A DNA stretch of 64,000 nucleotides from assembly GCF_002797815.1 (NCBI RefSeq), contig NZ_PGFJ01000001.1, forward strand, positions 1,364,001 to 1,428,000. Direction: 5' to 3'. The notes beneath the pieces are model-generated. The model worked only from the letters and a program-made list of their open reading frames with translations. It did not search any database and was not told the origin of the DNA. Numbering within the stretch: position 1 is the stretch's first letter; every line of letters starts with the position of its first letter. Shown one piece after another: positions 60,964-64,000 of the stretch. The position numbers and the translations under genes were made by a program. This stretch comes from Mucilaginibacter auburnensis (lineage in GTDB: Bacteria; Bacteroidota; Bacteroidia; Sphingobacteriales; Sphingobacteriaceae).

Positions 60964-60993
60964 AAAAGGAAGCTAAGCTATAGCTTCCTTTTT
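60964..60993. terminator. Terminator shared by convergent genes
   Basis: AAAAAGGAAGCTA pairs with TAGCTTCCTTTTT. The stop codon of the small sorting-signal protein (60973) lies inside the stem-loop. Confidence 0.8.
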
Positions 60994-61200
60994 TTGTTTA
61001 TTATGTAAATACCAGGTTGCAAACGCCAACCCTGCTATAAATAAAACTATCAGCCAGTTGTCAAGCGGTAGGCAATTTGGGTCATATCCGGTTGGATCAT
61101 CAGGATCTCCACTGGCAGGTACTTCACAGTCTGCAAAAGTAGCCCCGCTTGTAAGCAACAATGAAACTAACAGAACTAAAATTTTTCTAATTTTTTGCAT
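60973..61200 (-). CDS. Small secreted protein with C-terminal sorting-signal-like tail
   Basis: A 75-aa protein with a Sec signal (MQKIRKILVLLVSLLLTSGA) and a short Cys-containing mature part (DCEVPASGDPDDPTGYDPNC). It ends in a tripartite tail: PLDNW motif, hydrophobic helix LIVLFIAGLAFATWYL, then basic HNKQKK. This layout (P-[IL]-D, TM helix, basic end) resembles the PID-CTERM-type sorting signals of Bacteroidota. It lies 8 bp downstream of the T9SS cargo gene on the same strand, probably in one transcript. Function unknown. Confidence 0.7.
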   Translation of the reverse strand: MQKIRKILVLLVSLLLTSGATFADCEVPASGDPDDPTGYDPNCLPLDNWLIVLFIAGLAFATWYLHNKQKKEAIA

Positions 61201-61208
61201 GCTATTGT

Positions 61209-64000
61209 TTAAAGTTTAACAAATTTAGTTGAAGCTAATCGTTTTTTGCTGGTGTTGTCAATTAACTCAACGGTATAATTTCCGGGCAGTAATGATGTTA
61301 AATTTTCCTGGCCTGTTTTCGAGTTGTGTAACGATGATAGCACTCTTAAACCTACTGAATTGTAAATAGCCATACTTATTGAGCCCTTAACATCTTCTTT
61401 TACATCAAACATAAGGAAATTGCTTACCGGATTAGGATATAAGCTGAACACCTGATCTTTATTATCCTCAGGTTTTATTATAACAATTGAAGTGTAAGTA
61501 GTGCCGTAAATGTCTGTTTGTTTAAGCCTATAGTAAACTAACGAGTTCGATGCGGTTTTATCTACAAAACCGTAGTCGCCTTTAGCAGTAGACATTGAAT
61601 TGTTTACCCCCTCAAAAGTTTTGTTGTCTAAGCTTCTTTCCAGTTCAAAATAGGTGTAAGTATATTCGTTTTGGGTTTTCCAATGTAAAATATTCTGTCC
61701 TTTACTTCTGTTACCTGTAAACGACGCAAGTTGGTAGGGCGGTAGTTTCTTTAAAGTGATAACTACCTCAAAGCGGGTATCGCCAAAAGTTAAAGGGTTG
61801 GTTTTATCAACACTGAAGTTATAAGCGGAGTTAACGCGAAGGTTAATCGAGTCCGTTTTAAAATGATCCATTAACCATACATCATATTTATCAGGTATAT
61901 TTGATACATCCAGCTTGTTTATAGTAAAATTGCCACTGGCATTACTATTTACACTTAAAAACACAGAAGTCTTTTTTTCATTCAGCGGTTGCGATGCTAT
62001 GGCTACCTGATACTTATCGGCAGTAGTGGCGCCAAAGAACACATTTTGACCACTACCATTTAAATCATCGGCATCTTCAGTGTCTAAATAATTTTCAATG
62101 TAATCTTTTGAAAAACGTAATTGGGCAAAGTCATAGTTTGAGCTGTCTTGCACCATTTGCAGCCTGATATTTCCGGCTAACGCCTCTTTAACAGGCGCAC
62201 CCATTAATAGTGTTAATGGCTGACCATTAGACTTTAATGATTCTGAAAAAGCTATTGAGCTTACATCTTTGTTAGCTTTTACAAAGAAACCCTGCCCGCT
62301 GGCTATTGTTACTGGTAAAGTGTTGGTAGTAACGCTATTACCTCCTGGTGTGTAAGTATATACGAAGCCTGTAGTGCCTGTTAAAGCAGAATCTACAATA
62401 GTTATAGAAGATGGGTACGGATTTCCGACTAAATTAAACCCTGTGCCTCCTTTTTGTAACGTGTAGGTAAAGTTCTGCTGGTTTAAGGTGCCAGATTGCA
62501 AACCAACCACATCGGCCTCTGGAGCAGAAAAGCTTCCGCCGGTTTTTATCAGCTTTCCTAATATATTTGAATTGTTACCTCTAAAATAAAAATAGAAGCC
62601 CTGGCCTACTTTGACAGTACCTGTAGCAAGTGAGGTAGGAGATGTAAAGGTGCCCCTGCCGGCATTATTATAAACCAAAATTGTGGCACCATTCGCGGTA
62701 TAACCAGTTGGCTGATCCCAGCCGTTGGCGCTGCCGCCTGTTCCGGTTATTGGCAAATTAGTTTTTAAACTGTTGAAGTTAGCTGTTGCAGATGATGTTA
62801 CGGGAATACTTGATGAGTTGTTAACAGGTGTGCTTAATAACCTCCAGCCGCGTTTACTTATATTTCCGCCTGAAAAATAACGTTGAACGGTAACAATGCC
62901 GGTTACACTTGCGCCTGATGGTATCGCTGCCACTCCTGCTGTGCCTGTAACGTCTGAGTTTAAGGTTAACAAATTACTTGTTGCAAATGTAGTTGTGCCA
63001 GACATAGTTATTATACCGCCCGCAGCAACAGCAAATTGGTTGCCCGAAAGTGTTTTAGTACGATTGCCGGAAGTGCTGCCTAATGATAAATTATAAAACA
63101 CAACCGGTTTAGTGGTATTTGAATTAGTAATTGTTTGATCTCCGTTACGGTTGAACCTAACTGTGCCGGCAGTGGCTGTAAAAGAGCCTGTACTGGTATT
63201 AGTAAAGTCGTTAGTGGTGTTAATTGTTCCCTGCGATGTAAATGCGCTGGAATTAGAAAATGTGCCGCCGTTGGTTAACGTTAACGTAGCGCCCGAAGCT
63301 ACACTTGATGTACCCCCTGATATGGTAATGGTGGTGTTGTTGTTGCCATTGTTACCATCCGTTATGGTGGCATTAGCATTGGTTTGGACTTCAATACCGT
63401 TTGAAACCGTTAAGGCAGAGTTGTTGGCTAATGTTAAAACAGGGGTATTGTAGCTACCAAAAAATAACTTATTCATGGTCCTGCTGCCTCCAGTGTTGGG
63501 TTGATTAGATCCAGTATAAGCCACTACGCCAATGCGCACAATGTCAGAATTACTTGATGGTACATCTGTTGAAGTATTCAGGTTTTTTTTCCATGTCCCG
63601 GCAGTTGTCCATGATGCATCGCTCCCTATCCAATCATAAACATTGCCGCTCGGGCTGGCCGGTGCTGTTGTGCCCGCCGTAGTTGGGTTAATAGGTGTAA
63701 CACTATTTGTGTACTGCTGAGCATAATTATCATCAGCAGTAGAACTTACCGACCATGAAATAGATGAAGGAAAGCTGCTGTAAAAAGGATTACGCCCCTT
63801 TAATACCAAAAAATAGTTTATAACATTAGTAGTAGTCCCATCGCTGTTACCCGTGCTATAGTATTTTTCAGAAGATGGCAGGTTCACTTGAGATGTACCA
63901 TTGTTATAAACGCTTAGATCAGTTATTTTAGATGCAGGAGAAGCGGTTGAAAGCACCGCGCTTGTTGTTTTCCACAGTGCGCCGCTTTCAAACAGTGCCT
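61209..64000 (-). CDS. Type IX secretion cargo, 5' end outside the window
   Basis: The C-terminal 930 or so residues of a large surface protein; the frame is open to base 64000, so the start lies beyond the edge. The N-terminal visible part is Thr/Ser/Asn/Gly-rich with autotransporter-like beta-helix repeats (NNSALTVSNGIEVQTNANAT, TSSVASGATLTLTNGGTFSN). After a linker comes a region with ENYLDTEDADDLNGSGQNVF and fibronectin-like folds (LHWKTQNEYTYTYFELERSL). The last about 75 residues are the T9SS type A sorting domain (SLYPNPVSNFLMFDV ... LLPGNYTVELID ... KFVKL). It is secreted across the outer membrane; binding target unknown. Confidence 0.9.
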   Translation of the reverse strand, partial: ALFESGALWKTTSAVLSTASPASKITDLSVYNNGTSQVNLPSSEKYYSTGNSDGTTTNVINYFLVLKGRNPFYSSFPSSISWSVSSTADDNYAQQYTNSVTPINPTTAGTTAPASPSGNVYDWIGSDASWTTAGTWKKNLNTSTDVPSSNSDIVRIGVVAYTGSNQPNTGGSRTMNKLFFGSYNTPVLTLANNSALTVSNGIEVQTNANATITDGNNGNNNTTITISGGTSSVASGATLTLTNGGTFSNSSAFTSQGTINTTNDFTNTSTGSFTATAGTVRFNRNGDQTITNSNTTKPVVFYNLSLGSTSGNRTKTLSGNQFAVAAGGIITMSGTTTFATSNLLTLNSDVTGTAGVAAIPSGASVTGIVTVQRYFSGGNISKRGWRLLSTPVNNSSSIPVTSSATANFNSLKTNLPITGTGGSANGWDQPTGYTANGATILVYNNAGRGTFTSPTSLATGTVKVGQGFYFYFRGNNSNILGKLIKTGGSFSAPEADVVGLQSGTLNQQNFTYTLQKGGTGFNLVGNPYPSSITIVDSALTGTTGFVYTYTPGGNSVTTNTLPVTIASGQGFFVKANKDVSSIAFSESLKSNGQPLTLLMGAPVKEALAGNIRLQMVQDSSNYDFAQLRFSKDYIENYLDTEDADDLNGSGQNVFFGATTADKYQVAIASQPLNEKKTSVFLSVNSNASGNFTINKLDVSNIPDKYDVWLMDHFKTDSINLRVNSAYNFSVDKTNPLTFGDTRFEVVITLKKLPPYQLASFTGNRSKGQNILHWKTQNEYTYTYFELERSLDNKTFEGVNNSMSTAKGDYGFVDKTASNSLVYYRLKQTDIYGTTYTSIVIIKPEDNKDQVFSLYPNPVSNFLMFDVKEDVKGSISMAIYNSVGLRVLSSLHNSKTGQENLTSLLPGNYTVELIDNTSKKRLASTKFVKL

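Overview
The window reads as one contiguous stretch of a Bacteroidota chromosome, most likely family Sphingobacteriaceae (Mucilaginibacter/Pedobacter type; the genus is inference). The reasons are TAnnTTTG-type -7 boxes, a type IX secretion cargo at the right edge, a zinc-free L31, futalosine-pathway menaquinone synthesis, methylmalonyl-CoA epimerase, the SerB-SerA-ACT fusion and the general gene set. About 72 genes were found; no rRNA, tRNA, CRISPR array or complete insertion sequence was seen. Most content is housekeeping: lysS, asnS, prfB, dnaG, ung, topoisomerase IB, scpB, iscS-iscU-iscA, tpiA, pgi, purE/purK, nuoA-D, pdxH, prmA, mpl, mqnC and rpmE.

Layout. 0-3 kb: a DtxR/MntR-type repressor and an Nramp transporter fused to a Usp domain, divergent from an Lrp/AsnC regulator. 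3-7 kb: ung, small proteins, lysS. 7-10 kb: an accessory patch (AraC regulator plus SDR oxidoreductase) flanked by a duplicated 5' piece of the next HAD gene and followed by a MITE-like element. 10-16 kb: acyl-CoA ligase, a SnoaL-like gene behind a structured leader, the isc cluster, methylmalonyl-CoA epimerase and a VapBC-like pair. 16-28 kb: rpmE, a GlmU-like gene, tpiA, prmA, usp, mpl, scpB, two Tat-type ferritin-like proteins, mqnC. 28-33 kb: a ModF-like double ATPase, then an envelope-stress-like block: a small lipoprotein, a DUF2383 four-helix protein, two paralogous lipoproteins, an ECF sigma factor and a membrane protein joining an anti-sigma-like N-terminus to a trypsin-like protease. 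33-42 kb: nuo and pur genes interleaved. 42-50 kb: mixed metabolism and repeats, including a frameshifted SRPBCC gene. 50-61 kb: dnaG, glutaminyl cyclotransferase, pgi, prfB, serB fusion. 61-64 kb: a small protein with a sorting-signal-like C-terminus and a truncated T9SS cargo.

Strongest candidate system: the sigma factor at 31240 and both small lipoprotein genes (30529, 30846) carry the same bipartite element GGGTTAC(C/A)-N14-GTATTAA upstream. This suggests an autoregulated ECF regulon in which the sensor/anti-sigma may itself be a periplasmic serine protease. Two other strong observations are a DnaG primase in which all four zinc ligands are replaced, and a system-wide pattern of intergenic repeats with a 7-bp period arranged as inverted pairs, often touching stop codons.

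Repeats are the dominant non-coding content. They include heptad palindromes, a pure TGACCAA x17 array, G/C-run palindromes wrapped around bidirectional terminators, and GTCATTCTGA- and GTCATTTTGA-type palindromes.
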